Counted from the first letter of the stretch, positions 33,590-42,694 are shown. The stretch: DNA of 64,000 nt from an uncultured Dehalococcoidia bacterium (GCA_958296445.1 OY282565.1:2435570-2499569); one strand, 5' to 3'. Numbers and translations are program-made. The notes: generated from the letters alone by a model not told the origin.

Positions 33590-34579
33590 TCACAGCGTAA
33601 CCAAATCTCTGGCCCACTCGCGGTTTTCCAGATACCAAGCCACCGTCCTGCTCAGGCCCTCCTCCAGCCCAACCTGCGGCTCCCACCCGAGAACCTCCCT
33701 CGCTTTGGCAATATCCGCCGGATTAAAAGCCGCGTCCGCCGGGCTGCTGGGCCGATGCTCAACCCTGGCCTTTTTCCCCAACAGCCTTTCCGCCAAAGCG
33801 ATGGCGTCCATCAGCTTCACCGCCTGCCGCGAACCCAAGTTGATTACCTCGAACCCCACCGGCTGCAGCCCGGCAACCACGCCCCGCGCCACATCGTCAA
33901 CGTAGGTAAAGTTCCGCTCCTGCTGCCCGTCCCCGTAGACTACCACCGGCCGCCCCTCCGCAATCCACTGCACCACCCGGAACAGCATCATATCGGGCCG
34001 GCCGGCCGGGCCGTATACCGTAAAGAACCGGAACACCGTTACGTCCGTCCCGTTGAGATAATGGTAGGCGTGGCAAAGCAGTTCCGAAGCCTTTTTCGTC
34101 GCCGCATACGGAGACAGCGGCCGGTCGGTCAAAGCGTCCTCGCGGAAAGGCGGGCTGCCCCCCGCCCCGTACACTCTGCCCCCCCCGCCGTACACGCTGG
34201 ACGACGACGCCTGCACCAGCTTGGGAATCCCGTAATCCCGGCACCCCTGGAGCAGGTTCAGCACGCCCACGATATTGGCGTCAATATAGGCGCGGGGTTC
34301 CGCCACCGACTGCCGCACCCCGGCCATCGCCGCCAAGTTGATTACGGCATCAAAGCCCCGCTCCAGCAGCCCGTTGACCGCCCCGGCGTCGCGCACATCA
34401 AGCCGGTGAAAGCTGAATCCGGGCCTAGCCTGAAGCCGGGCCAGCCGCCACTCCTTAAGCCGCACATCGTAGGCGTGGTTCAGATTATCCGCCCCGCAAA
34501 CCTCCGCCCCGCCATCCAGCAGCAGCTCCGCCACCCGGCTGCCAATAAAACCGATACCCCCGGTCACCAGATACCTCAT
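33590..34579 (-). CDS. Nucleotide-sugar epimerase (extended SDR)
   Basis: The 329-residue extended SDR has YLVTGGIGFIGSRVAELLL (NAD-binding GxxGxxG), the catalytic SSSSVYG and YAATKKASE (Tyr-x3-Lys), and RNFTYVDDV and RFFTVYGP. It resembles UDP-glucuronate or UDP-glucose 4-epimerases. It would supply a sugar nucleotide for the polysaccharide cluster. It is convergent with that cluster. The ATG at 34579 follows GAGGAG; an adjacent TTG is possible. Confidence 0.9.
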   Translation of the reverse strand: MRYLVTGGIGFIGSRVAELLLDGGAEVCGADNLNHAYDVRLKEWRLARLQARPGFSFHRLDVRDAGAVNGLLERGFDAVINLAAMAGVRQSVAEPRAYIDANIVGVLNLLQGCRDYGIPKLVQASSSSVYGGGGRVYGAGGSPPFREDALTDRPLSPYAATKKASELLCHAYHYLNGTDVTVFRFFTVYGPAGRPDMMLFRVVQWIAEGRPVVVYGDGQQERNFTYVDDVARGVVAGLQPVGFEVINLGSRQAVKLMDAIALAERLLGKKARVEHRPSSPADAAFNPADIAKAREVLGWEPQVGLEEGLSRTVAWYLENREWARDLVTL

Positions 34580-34609
34580 CAAGACTCCTCATCAGAGCAG
34601 GCGCGGCGT

Positions 34610-35626
34610 TCACCCCCGGCGCAGTTCGTAGCGGTAGCCCTGATGCGTGCCGCGGGCCGGCACCTCGGTAGGGCTTTTCGGCGGAAAGGGATACGCTGCA
34701 TCGGCCTTTTTCGCGCCCAAGGTGTTGCGCAAGGCGCCGATGCCGTCAACCTCCAGCTCCACCACATCGCCAGGCTCCAGAAAGCGGGCCGCCTCGTAGC
34801 CCTTGCGGATGGCCTCGCGCACCGAGCCGCCGCCCACCGTGCCGCTGCCGATGACGTCGCCGGGGGCGATGCGGCTGTCCTTAGACGCCCGCTGCACGAT
34901 TTCCCCCCAAGTGTAGTAAGCGGCCGATGCGTCCCCATCAGCCAGCCACGCCTCGCCGTTGACCCGCACCTGGCACTTGACGGCCAGCCGCCCGTCGCGG
35001 ATGTAGGGCGCCATTTCGTCGGTAGTCACCACCCACGGCCCCAGAGTGGTGGCCGTGTCCTTGCCCTTGGCCGGGCCGAGGCCGAAAGCCATTTCGTCGA
35101 ACTGCACGTCCCGGGCGCTCCAGTCGTTAAAGATACAGAACCCGGCGATATGCGACAGCGCATCGCCCGCCGCCACGTCGGTTCCGTTGCGCCCGATGAC
35201 CGCCCCGATTTCCATTTCGTAGTCAAACTGCTCCGACGTTGACGGGAAAGGCACGGTATCATCCGGCCCATAGACGCAAAGGGTGTTGGAAAAGTAGAAA
35301 ACCGGCATCCTGTACCAGACCTCGTTAGGCACGCGGGTGCCTTGCGAACTGGCGTGTTCCTCGTAGACAATGAAATCGCGCACTGTCGGCGGCTGCAACA
35401 CCGGCGAGCGCAGGCGCACGGCATCCAGGGCCACCGCGGGAGCCGCCGCGCCGCCCGCCAGCGCATCCCCCACCCGCTCAACCGCCCCGTCGCCCAACTG
35501 CAACAGTGCCCCCACATCCCGAACAGTGCGCGGCTCCCCCAACAGCGCAGTAACGTCCACAATGCTTCCGTCTTGCAAAACACCACAGCGGGGCCCGGCG
35601 CCAGTGTCGTAGGTTAGCAGTTTCAT
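34610..35626 (-). CDS. Fumarylacetoacetate hydrolase family protein
   Basis: The 338-residue enzyme has the FAH metal-site layout EMEIGAVIGRNG with Glu residues, FNDWSARDVQ (Asp and Arg) and GDVIGSGTVGGGS. It opens with the short FAH N-terminal region (MKLLTYDTGAGPRCGVL). The family hydrolyses C-C bonds of beta-dicarbonyls in Tyr or aromatic degradation. AGGAGA precedes the ATG at 35626; the longer reading into 35767 overlaps the next gene. The substrate is unknown. Confidence 0.9.
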   Translation of the reverse strand: MKLLTYDTGAGPRCGVLQDGSIVDVTALLGEPRTVRDVGALLQLGDGAVERVGDALAGGAAAPAVALDAVRLRSPVLQPPTVRDFIVYEEHASSQGTRVPNEVWYRMPVFYFSNTLCVYGPDDTVPFPSTSEQFDYEMEIGAVIGRNGTDVAAGDALSHIAGFCIFNDWSARDVQFDEMAFGLGPAKGKDTATTLGPWVVTTDEMAPYIRDGRLAVKCQVRVNGEAWLADGDASAAYYTWGEIVQRASKDSRIAPGDVIGSGTVGGGSVREAIRKGYEAARFLEPGDVVELEVDGIGALRNTLGAKKADAAYPFPPKSPTEVPARGTHQGYRYELRRG

Positions 35627-35650
35627 AATGGTTCTCCTGTTTGGAATTAT

Positions 35651-35688
35651 TAAACGCCGAGAGCGCAGAGAACGCAGAGATTTTTGCG
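35651..35688. repeat. GCGCAGAGAACGCAGAG-type repeat, left
   Basis: The sequence around GCGCAGAGAACGCAGAGAT resembles the reverse complement of 37425-37466 on the other side of the GmrSD gene, so the gene sits between inverted copies. Confidence 0.7.
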
Positions 35689-35702
35689 TTTCTTTTTCGT
35701 TT

Positions 35703-37385
35703 TCAGTCAAGCCGCCATTCTTTCTTGAGGACGTCAAGCAACATTTGTTGACGGCGTTGCAATACATTCGGCGTCCACCTAGTTTCGCTCACCACCTGTG
35801 TGGTTATAGCGAAAGGAGGAACACCGCCCTGCAAGAAGTATGTTGTTTTTTTATGATCGAATTCACGATTCGATGCGCTCGAGTTTCTGCGACGGGACAA
35901 AAGCACCAAGTTGGCGAGACGGTGAGTCCACAGTTCCCGCTCTAATTTATCCGGGAACCAGCTTAACCATTGAGAATCCCGTGCCGGGTGTTGCGGCAGC
36001 ACGTGTTCCACGGTGATGGCCGAATAGTTGTAGCTGGCCCCAGCGTCGGCCAGCAGGCTGTCCAGACGAAGCAGCACCGGCAAGTGATGCACTCGTGTCT
36101 GGAGGTATACATCCCCATTCAGTCTCCTCAATATATCGGATTTCTCTCCAGCGGTGAGTTGCAGTGGGCCATCTTGCCGCCACAGATCTCTACCTTGCTC
36201 AATATAGTCAAGCACACTCGCATAGCGGTTGATGCGGTCATTGACGTTGGCACGGATGATAAACATCCCGTAAGCCAATCTCTCCAAGTCTTTGACAAAA
36301 CGGACAAGCTGTCCATTGTGGTTTTGGTTGCGATGGAAAAACGCCATCGCAGGCGGAATCCAGTCAGCATTGTCGAGGCGGTTCAAATACTTCAAATATG
36401 TGTTGATGGACTCAGCATCTTCAGAACCGGAGTATGATTCCCTAGACACCGTTCCATACACATTTGCGTAAGGTTCCAACTCCGCATCAATGAATTCTTT
36501 GGCTTTGGTGTTGGTGATTTCTCCCAAGATATTTTCTTGGAATTCTTCCTGCAAAGCCCTGCGCTGTTTGGCTTTCAGATGTATCATGCGAATGTAGCCA
36601 AAAAGGCTCTGAAAATCATCGCGGCCAAGCTCAAGTTCAATTGACTCCCATTTGTCGGCATACTGACGTTCTTCTTCGGGAGTCTGCATTTTTCCAACTA
36701 TCTCTGCCTTCAAAATGTCGGTTGGAGACAAAGACAATCCGCGGTCGTTCAATACGGAGAAAATGCGGTATGCTGAGCTTTTGTCTGACGTTGTTACGAT
36801 GACGAGATAGCACTGCTGCGCGACAAACGCAGCCAAAGTTTGACGATTTTCTTCGTCAAACTTGCTGATTTCGGAGTACAAATGCCGCGTGTTTTCGATG
36901 ATCCTTTGCTGACTGTCCGAAAAATCAGTCGTGGTAGTCTCCAGAAACCGCGCTATGCCTCCGATTTCTTGAACATTAGTTTGAAAGAACTGTTGATCGC
37001 GTGTCCTGAGATTGACACGGTATTGATCCTGGGTTTTCCGAAAAATGTCGCCTGCTTCTCTGACAAAACCGTCCAATGAAGTTTTAGCATTGGGTTCGCT
37101 TGAAAGCTCCCTCAAGACACAGAACAGCATCGTGAGCGTTGCAAGACGTTGTTGACCGTCAATCACCTCACTTTTCGACAACATACCGTCCTTGATAAGG
37201 ACAATGTTGCCCAAAAAGTATGGAGAATTAGCGTCCAGTTCCATTGCGTTGAGCAAGTCATCCAGTAACTCCTCAACTTGCTCTTTTTCCCAAGAGTACG
37301 GCCGTTGATAAGTCGGAATCTCGAAAAGGTATGCATCACTGAAAACTGTGCTCAAATTTTGCTCGTTTGCTTTAATCTCTGACAT
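35703..37385 (-). CDS. GmrSD-type restriction protein (DUF262 + DUF1524)
   Basis: The ~560 residues read as two domains. The N-terminal DUF262/ParB-like half has FEIPTYQRPYSWE and SEVIDGQQRLATLTMLF, which bind and hydrolyse nucleotides in GmrS-type proteins. The C-terminal DUF1524 half has the HNH motif EHVLPQH and HRLANLVLL, followed by SNREFDHKK. Fused GmrSD proteins cut modified DNA (glucosylated hydroxymethylcytosine) in type IV restriction; activity here is inferred. GGAAAGG precedes the ATG at 37385. The gene is markedly richer in A+T than its neighbours and is flanked by inverted repeats, so it was probably acquired. Confidence 0.9.
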   Translation of the reverse strand: MSEIKANEQNLSTVFSDAYLFEIPTYQRPYSWEKEQVEELLDDLLNAMELDANSPYFLGNIVLIKDGMLSKSEVIDGQQRLATLTMLFCVLRELSSEPNAKTSLDGFVREAGDIFRKTQDQYRVNLRTRDQQFFQTNVQEIGGIARFLETTTTDFSDSQQRIIENTRHLYSEISKFDEENRQTLAAFVAQQCYLVIVTTSDKSSAYRIFSVLNDRGLSLSPTDILKAEIVGKMQTPEEERQYADKWESIELELGRDDFQSLFGYIRMIHLKAKQRRALQEEFQENILGEITNTKAKEFIDAELEPYANVYGTVSRESYSGSEDAESINTYLKYLNRLDNADWIPPAMAFFHRNQNHNGQLVRFVKDLERLAYGMFIIRANVNDRINRYASVLDYIEQGRDLWRQDGPLQLTAGEKSDILRRLNGDVYLQTRVHHLPVLLRLDSLLADAGASYNYSAITVEHVLPQHPARDSQWLSWFPDKLERELWTHRLANLVLLSRRRNSSASNREFDHKKTTYFLQGGVPPFAITTQVVSETRWTPNVLQRRQQMLLDVLKKEWRLD

Positions 37386-37424
37386 ATTCACACCTTTCCC
37401 GATTTAGGGGCGCAGAAAACTCAA

Positions 37425-37466
37425 TATCTCTGCGCCCTCTGCGCAACCTCTGCGCCCTCTGCGTTA
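37425..37466. repeat. GCGCAGAGG-type repeat, right, inverted
   Basis: ATCTCTGCGCCCTCTGCGC is followed by a second TCTGCGCCCTCTGCG unit. It is the inverted counterpart of the repeat at 35651-35688 and lies 40 bp upstream of the GmrSD start. Confidence 0.7.
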
Positions 37467-37479
37467 AAAACCCGGCCCC

Positions 37480-38097
37480 CTAATGCATCGGCGAAAACTT
37501 GGCCGGGGACAGTATCTTGTTTTCCTGATACACCCGCCCCGGGGCGCCGCTGGGCCACTGCGGGATTTTGCTGGCGGCGGCGCGGACTTCGGCGCGGTGG
37601 TTCAGGTCTTTGTAGGGCCAGACGTGCATCCAGCGGTTCAGCCCGCCGAACTCGGTATACATCCCGGCGGCCAGGGGCGAAAACTCCTCGCGGTAGGGCA
37701 GGGCCTCGGTCCAGCGGCGCAGCAGCTCAGGGATGGAGCCGGGCTGGTAGGTGTAGGTGCGCATTTCGTAGATGCCGCCCAGGGCCTGGTCGCCGCCCAT
37801 AGGCCGCATAAACGGCGCGGGCGTCCAGACCTCCGCGTTCATATTCAGGATGTTGCCCGGCGTGATTTTCGGGGGCCAGTTGGCTTCCTTGCTGGCGGCC
37901 TCGCGGATTTTGGCCCGCTCCTCCAGATTTTCGTAACCCCAAACGTGGATAATCTGGTTCAGCGGCCCGATTTCCGTATGCCAGAAAGCCGCGATGGGCG
38001 AATACTTTTCCCGGTAAGGCAAAGCCTCCGCAAATGCCTCCTCCGCCTGCTCCACCGCCCCCGGCTTCAGGTCGTAAGTGCGGACTTCGTAAATCAT
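37480..38097 (-). CDS. Double NIPSNAP-domain protein
   Basis: The 205 residues contain two tandem NIPSNAP (dimeric alpha/beta barrel) domains: MIYEVRTYDLKPGAVEQ...IHVWGYENLEERAKIR and GIYEMRTYTYQPGSIPE...MHVWPYKDLNHRAEVR, related to each other by duplication. A GGAGG box precedes the ATG. The family is small and of unclear function, common in aromatic-degrading bacteria. It is a single gene between convergent and divergent neighbours. Confidence 0.9.
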   Translation of the reverse strand: MIYEVRTYDLKPGAVEQAEEAFAEALPYREKYSPIAAFWHTEIGPLNQIIHVWGYENLEERAKIREAASKEANWPPKITPGNILNMNAEVWTPAPFMRPMGGDQALGGIYEMRTYTYQPGSIPELLRRWTEALPYREEFSPLAAGMYTEFGGLNRWMHVWPYKDLNHRAEVRAAASKIPQWPSGAPGRVYQENKILSPAKFSPMH

Positions 38098-38197
38098 ACC
38101 ACCTCCTCAAAATCGGCGATTGACCACTCGGCGACTGCCGGCCGGTTCCCCGACCCGGCCAGTGTAACAACCGCGCCAACGGGCGGCAAGGGCGGGC

Positions 38198-38246
38198 AAA
38201 ACAAAAGGCCGAAGCCCCGCGCCTTTCAAGCGCGGAACTCCGGCCC
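38198..38246 (-). terminator. Rho-independent terminator after protease gene
   Basis: On the minus strand a GC-rich stem starting GGCCGGAGTTCCGCGC pairs with GCGCGGGGCTTCGGCC across a TTGAAAG loop and is followed by TTTTGTTTT. It lies just downstream of the protease stop at 38268. Confidence 0.85.
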
Positions 38247-38267
38247 CTGATAGCAGACGCGATGGCC

Positions 38268-39821
38268 TCAGTTGCCCCACTGTATCGGCGAGCAGCCCAA
38301 TATCGGGTGAGCAGGCTTGCCATCGTGGATGCACACATCCCATTGTTCGTCGCCCAAACGAATGTCAGGCAAATTCGTCAAGACCTTGACAGTCAGCCTC
38401 CCCGAACTGGGGTAGTACCAATGTTCTTCGCCTCCGCCATCTATACACCATACAGTCCTGCTACTTTCGTCTACTCCATCACAAGAGTATCCCCAAACTG
38501 AGTTGTATTTAGAGCCATTTCTGTAGACAACAACGTTCGGTTTGCAGGCAGTGCCTCCCGGGGTGCTCAAGTCGCAAGGCGAAAACGAGGACGAGCTGAT
38601 AGTGATGTCCAATTCAAGTACCCCATCGCTCGACACCGAAACGCCGCTTTTCCAGTCAATCGTAGGCAAGTCCCTGCTGTCCGGGGTATGACCCGCTATC
38701 AGCAAAGGCATACGCTCTTGGATAGCCTTCGCTGAGACACCTTTGGCAAAGGGCTGATTTCGGACACTTCCGGCGTGAATGCCCACAACATACCCGTCCC
38801 TGTTTAATAATGGCCCGCCGGAATTGCCTGAAGTGGTGTTCAAATCGCTTTCCAAATCCCACCCCCTTTGGTTCGGTTCGGAGTTGATGACATCAATTTC
38901 CCCCCATGTAGCTTCCATTTCGGATGCGCCCAAGGGATAGCCAAAAGCGCCAATCTCATCCCCGCTGAAATATGCTCCGGCCTCAACCAACGGTAAGGCC
39001 CGGAAATCATCGGAGCAACAAATCCAGACTATGGCGAAATCATACAGGTCGTCTTCCCCAACCACTAGGCCGGAGTAGGTAGCCCTGTCTCCGACTCTCG
39101 CCGCAATTGTGCCGCTGGCGTCTTCGACTACGTGCTGGTTGGTGGCAACGTATGCCCAGTTATCCATTGCTTGGATGATGAACCCGGAGCCGCTCCCCCC
39201 GCCGGTTGCCAGCCGGACAATGGACGGCTGAACCAAATCTATCACTTCCCGATACGACATCCGCGGCTCAGGCGTGGGCGCAGGAGTGGGCGTCGCCGTT
39301 GGCCTGGGCGTCGGCGTCGCCGTTGGCCTAGGCGTGGCGGTTGGCGTGGGGGGCGGCGTTGCCGTAGGAACGGGCGTCGGCGTCGCCGTAGGCGCGGGCG
39401 TAGGCGTAGGTGTTGCCGTAGGCACAGGCGTCGCCGTTGGAACAGGCGTCGCCGTAGGCGCGGGCGTAGGCGTAGGTGTTGCCGTAGGCACAGGCGTCGC
39501 CGTTGGAACAGGCGTTGGCGTAGGCACGGGCGTTGGAGTTGGAACAGCGGCGACGGTGGCGGATATACTGGCCGCCACAGTCGCGGATATGTCCGGCGTA
39601 GCCGTAGGAACCGGCATAGGCGTAGCCGTTGGAGCGGGTGTAGCCGTTGCCGCAGGCGTTGCGGTAGGAACGGCGGCGGCGGAGATACCGGCCGCCACAG
39701 TCGCGGATATGTCCGGCGTAGCCGTGGGAACCGGCGTAGGGGTTGGCGCATCCGTGGGTGCCGCCGTGGGTGTGGGGGCAGTGCAGGCTATCGCGGCCAC
39801 CAGCGCATTCCGCCTCTCCAT
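38268..39821 (-). CDS. Secreted trypsin-like serine protease with Pro/Thr stalk
   Basis: The 517 residues begin with a short hydrophobic run ending AAIAC, which may be a lipobox, then a long [15 protein letters not shown] stalk (about 13-185). The protease domain has NQHVVED (His), YDFAIVW (Asp) and [11 protein letters not shown] (Ser), the complete triad of a DegP/trypsin-type fold. The C-terminal part (about 390-510) is beta-rich with six Cys, of which I recognise no family. The start at 39821 is a compromise; an in-frame ATG at 39884 is possible and no ribosome-binding site decides it. A promoter lies upstream and a terminator downstream. Confidence 0.8.
   Translation of the reverse strand: MERRNALVAAIACTAPTPTAAPTDAPTPTPVPTATPDISATVAAGISAAAVPTATPAATATPAPTATPMPVPTATPDISATVAASISATVAAVPTPTPVPTPTPVPTATPVPTATPTPTPAPTATPVPTATPVPTATPTPTPAPTATPTPVPTATPPPTPTATPRPTATPTPRPTATPTPAPTPEPRMSYREVIDLVQPSIVRLATGGGSGSGFIIQAMDNWAYVATNQHVVEDASGTIAARVGDRATYSGLVVGEDDLYDFAIVWICCSDDFRALPLVEAGAYFSGDEIGAFGYPLGASEMEATWGEIDVINSEPNQRGWDLESDLNTTSGNSGGPLLNRDGYVVGIHAGSVRNQPFAKGVSAKAIQERMPLLIAGHTPDSRDLPTIDWKSGVSVSSDGVLELDITISSSSFSPCDLSTPGGTACKPNVVVYRNGSKYNSVWGYSCDGVDESSRTVWCIDGGGEEHWYYPSSGRLTVKVLTNLPDIRLGDEQWDVCIHDGKPAHPILGCSPIQWGN
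39385..39516. repeat. 66-bp minisatellite in protease stalk
   Basis: Two near-perfect 66-bp copies (39385-39450, 39451-39516) encode the 22-residue repeat in the Pro/Thr stalk. The following sequence is a partial, diverged third copy. It is likely unstable in length. Confidence 0.85.
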
Positions 39822-39882
39822 ATAAGAAGTGGCAGTATAAAAACCGCGCCAACGAATCACAAGGACGGTCCGAAATCCGCGC

Positions 39883-39930
39883 ATAAAGAAAGGCCGGAGC
39901 TATGTCTGAAAAGACTTCCGCTCCGACCTT
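39883..39930 (-). terminator. Hairpin terminator/attenuator before protease gene
   Basis: On the minus strand AAGGTCGGAGC pairs with GCTCCGGCCTT (one mismatch) and is followed by TCTTTAT. It lies between a -35/-10 promoter at 39997-40025 and the protease gene, and downstream of tRNA-Gly. Confidence 0.6.
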
Positions 39931-39996
39931 TCCGGTCGCCAGTTCTTGCCCCTAACTCAGCTAGGAAACAAGCGGCCTCTGCCAAGGACAAACTCA

Positions 39997-40025
39997 TTTC
40001 TAGCAGAATTTAATGACCTTGTCAA
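39997..40025 (-). promoter_or_regulatory. Sigma70-like promoter upstream of protease gene
   Basis: On the minus strand TTGACA (40025-40020) is separated by 17 bp from TAGAAA (40002-39997). Transcription would start near 39990, run into the hairpin at 39883-39930 and, by read-through, into the protease gene. Confidence 0.65.
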
Positions 40026-40036
40026 CCCTTACAAGG

Positions 40037-40109
40037 TGCGCCCGGTGGGATTTGAACCCACGACCTGATCCTTGGCAAAGACCCGCTCTCTCCGCTGAGC
40101 TACGGACGC
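40037..40109 (-). tRNA. tRNA-Gly (anticodon GCC)
   Basis: The 73-base cloverleaf on the minus strand has acceptor GCGTCCG paired with CGGGCGC, the D-arm GCTCAGC...GAGC, anticodon loop TTGCCAA (GCC), and GTGGGTTCAAATCCCAC. The 3' CCA is not encoded. Confidence 0.92.
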
Positions 40110-40181
40110 ACGAAGGCATTTTAACATAACCGGGGATGTTTGGTATCATCCCCCCGTCACCAACACCCGGAGGTTAGCGCT

Positions 40182-40880
40182 ATGAGCCAAGAGCTGGGCC
40201 GCATCGAACGTCCGTCGGCGGAGCTGTACCGGGGCCGCCGCAAGCTGATGCTGGCGCCCCTGGTCTACAGCCCGGCCCCCGACGAGCCCGAAGGCGCCGC
40301 CGCCCTGCAAAACTATTGGGAGCAAATGCAAGCCCAAGTAGCCGCCCTAGAAAACGCCCTCGGCGGCCTGCAACGCATCTACCACGAAAGCCTCACCGAG
40401 GGCGGCGACGAGGGTATGGAGCAACTCCAGGCCGGCGACCGCCGCAGCCACAACTTCGTAGCGGGCAAGCGCGAATCCGGCGCCATTCTGGAAGCCACCG
40501 AAGATCTGGAAATTCTCCTAGAAACCCTAGACCTGCAACGCTGCCTGATGCTACCCCTAACCAGCCCCGGCGTAGCGGCCCGGCTCCAAGAATGGCACGC
40601 CGACGCCAACCGCCGCCGCTACCGGCACATCGCCGACCGCATAGCCGCCACCCTCACCGAGGACGGCGTAGGGCTGCTCCTGATAGGAGAGCGGCATCAA
40701 GTACAATTCCCGACCGACATCGAAGTCTTTTACGTATCACCGCCCGCCCTAGACGAATTCCGCCGCTGGCTACAAACCTGGGCCGCCCGCCAGCGCCAAA
40801 CCGCCGCCGAATCCGACACCGACGACACCGATACGGATGCCGATACCGGCACGCCGGGAATTGACACGCCGCCCGCCTGA
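40182..40880 (+). CDS. Conserved hypothetical protein, helical, acidic tail
   Basis: The 232 residues have a helical, coiled N-terminus (about 40-75 and 85-120), then a compact domain with RYRHIADRIAATL, VGLLLIGERHQVQFP and IEVFYVSPPALDEF, and an Asp/Thr-rich disordered tail. The compact part resembles an alpha/beta fold of the eRF1 type, an impression only. GGAGG precedes the ATG at 40182. I recognise no function; it is a single gene between tRNA-Gly and the LLM oxidoreductase. Confidence 0.7.
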   Translation: MSQELGRIERPSAELYRGRRKLMLAPLVYSPAPDEPEGAAALQNYWEQMQAQVAALENALGGLQRIYHESLTEGGDEGMEQLQAGDRRSHNFVAGKRESGAILEATEDLEILLETLDLQRCLMLPLTSPGVAARLQEWHADANRRRYRHIADRIAATLTEDGVGLLLIGERHQVQFPTDIEVFYVSPPALDEFRRWLQTWAARQRQTAAESDTDDTDTDADTGTPGIDTPPA

Positions 40881-40958
40881 TTCCATACTGGCAACCGTTA
40901 CTGGCAAACGTTCCGCCACACAGCGATACGGCCATCGCAGTCCGCAAGGGGGCCCAAG

Positions 40959-42137
40959 ATGAAACGCGAAGTTTTCTTCTTCACCGAAATGGGCTATACC
41001 GCCTATCCGCAGGACGAAGCCCAGCGGCGCGGCTACAACAACCTGATGTTCCCCAACGAACATTTCAGCCCGGAAAAAGCCCAAGAACTCTATGGAATGT
41101 ACTTCGACGAGTTGCAATACTGCACCGAAGCCGGCTTCGACGGCGTGATGATTAACGAGCATCACAACAACCCGCTGTGCATGATGCCCTCGGTCAACGT
41201 CATCGGCTCAGTGCTGGCAAGCCGAACCAAGCAGGGCAAGATAGTCTTCCTCGGCAACGTCCTGCCCATCCACGACAACCCCCTGCGCGTCGCCGAGGAA
41301 GTGGCGATGATTGACATACTCTCCGGCGGGCGCGTGGTCTGCGGGTTCGTCCGCGGCATCGGCCAAGAAAGTATGGCAACCAACACCAACCCCATCTACA
41401 ACCGCGAGCGGTTCGACGAAGCCCACAACGTAATCGTCCAGGCCTGGACTACTCCCGGCCCCTTCCGCTACGAAGGCAAGCATTACCACTACCGGGTAGT
41501 CAACCCGTGGGTAATGCCGCTCCAGAAGCCCCACCCGCCCATCTGGATTCCCGGCGTCGCCTCGCCCGAATCGGTCATCTGGGCCGCCAAACACAAATAC
41601 CCCTACGTCGCCCTGGCCCCGCCGCTGGATCTGCTGTCGGACATCTACCGCCTCTATCAGAACACCGCCGAGGCCGACGGCTGGACGCCCACCCCGGAGC
41701 ATCGCGGCTATGCGGTGCGGGTGAACGTGGCCGACTCCGACGAAAAGGCGTATGAGGAAGGCAAAAACTTCTACTGGCAGCTAGGCACATCCTTCGGCGT
41801 GACCCCGCCCCACTGGCTGGCCCCGCCGGGCTACCTGACCCGCGCCGCCGCCACCGGCGCCCGCGAGCAGGCCCGCCGCGCCGTCCAAACCGTCGTCCCC
41901 GGCGGCCCCGTCCTACCCTACGAGGACGCCCAAGCCACCTACCAGATAGTCACCGGCAACCCCGACACCGTAATCCGCAAGCTAAAGCACCTCATAGACA
42001 TCATAGACCCCGGCTACGTCATCCTGTGGGGCCGCGAAGGCCCAATGACCCACCAAGTCGCCATGCGCAGCATAGACCTGATGGCCCAAGAAGTAATCCC
42101 GGCCATCCGCGACTACCAAGCCCAACGCGCGGAGTAG
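40959..42137 (+). CDS. LLM-class flavin-dependent oxidoreductase
   Basis: The 392-residue TIM-barrel enzyme of the bacterial luciferase/alkanal-monooxygenase type has EAGFDGVMINEHHN, LPIHDNPLRVAEEVAMID, SGGRVVCGFVRG and PPIWIPGVASPESV. These enzymes use reduced FMN or F420 and O2 (or oxidise alcohols). AAGGGGG lies before the ATG. The PaREP1-like gene follows within 12 bp. Substrate and flavin cannot be assigned. Confidence 0.92.
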   Translation: MKREVFFFTEMGYTAYPQDEAQRRGYNNLMFPNEHFSPEKAQELYGMYFDELQYCTEAGFDGVMINEHHNNPLCMMPSVNVIGSVLASRTKQGKIVFLGNVLPIHDNPLRVAEEVAMIDILSGGRVVCGFVRGIGQESMATNTNPIYNRERFDEAHNVIVQAWTTPGPFRYEGKHYHYRVVNPWVMPLQKPHPPIWIPGVASPESVIWAAKHKYPYVALAPPLDLLSDIYRLYQNTAEADGWTPTPEHRGYAVRVNVADSDEKAYEEGKNFYWQLGTSFGVTPPHWLAPPGYLTRAAATGAREQARRAVQTVVPGGPVLPYEDAQATYQIVTGNPDTVIRKLKHLIDIIDPGYVILWGREGPMTHQVAMRSIDLMAQEVIPAIRDYQAQRAE

Positions 42138-42149
42138 CAAGAAGCCGGT

Positions 42150-42662
42150 ATGACTGCGCCAAACCAAGACAGCCACAACAACGGCGGACAAGATACCGCC
42201 GCAGTAATCCGCGCCGCATTGCAGGCCCGGAGCGATTTGGAGCTGTCCCCGCCGGATGCGGCGGAGTTGGCGGAAACCTACCGGGACAATCTGCGCGATT
42301 ACCGCCGCCACAGCCTAGAGTATCTTGAAACCGGCGATTACCGCCAAGCCGCTGAAAAGTCTTGGGGAGCTTTCGCCCAGTCGGTAAAAGCCGTCGCCGC
42401 AGATTACGGGGTGCGGCTATCCCATCACGGCCACATCATCCGGGTTGGCAACCGCCTGGCAACCCTAGCCAGACAAGACAGCCAGGACGCCGGCGAAGTT
42501 CTGCTGAAAGGCTTGAATTCCGCCCGCAGTCTGCATCAGCATTTCTATGAAAACGATCTGGAAGCGGAAGGCGTCACCCTGTCGGCCAACGACGTAATGA
42601 CGGCCATTGACCTGATGCAGCAACGGTTCGCCACCGGCGGGGCCAACGGCCGGGAAAGCTAG
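42150..42662 (+). CDS. PaREP1/HEPN-like helical protein
   Basis: The 170-residue helical protein is a distant relative of the tandem pair at 5972-6922: AAEKSWGAFAQSVKAVAADYG, HHGHIIRVGNRLAT and SLHQHFYENDL align with the corresponding helices there. It starts 12 bp after the LLM gene and is followed by Smr and peroxiredoxin-like genes on the same strand, so it may be cotranscribed with them. A binding or RNase role is not demonstrated. Confidence 0.65.
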   Translation: MTAPNQDSHNNGGQDTAAVIRAALQARSDLELSPPDAAELAETYRDNLRDYRRHSLEYLETGDYRQAAEKSWGAFAQSVKAVAADYGVRLSHHGHIIRVGNRLATLARQDSQDAGEVLLKGLNSARSLHQHFYENDLEAEGVTLSANDVMTAIDLMQQRFATGGANGRES

Positions 42663-42694
42663 GCCAACGAACAGCGAGGCAACAGCGCAACAAG

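Noticed and set aside
33755-35242. 495-residue + strand frame across epimerase and FAH genes
   Set aside because: It covers two well-recognised minus-strand enzymes and shows no domain of its own.
39132-40013. Long + strand frame rich in Arg/Gly
   Set aside because: It is the antisense shadow of the Pro/Thr stalk of the protease.
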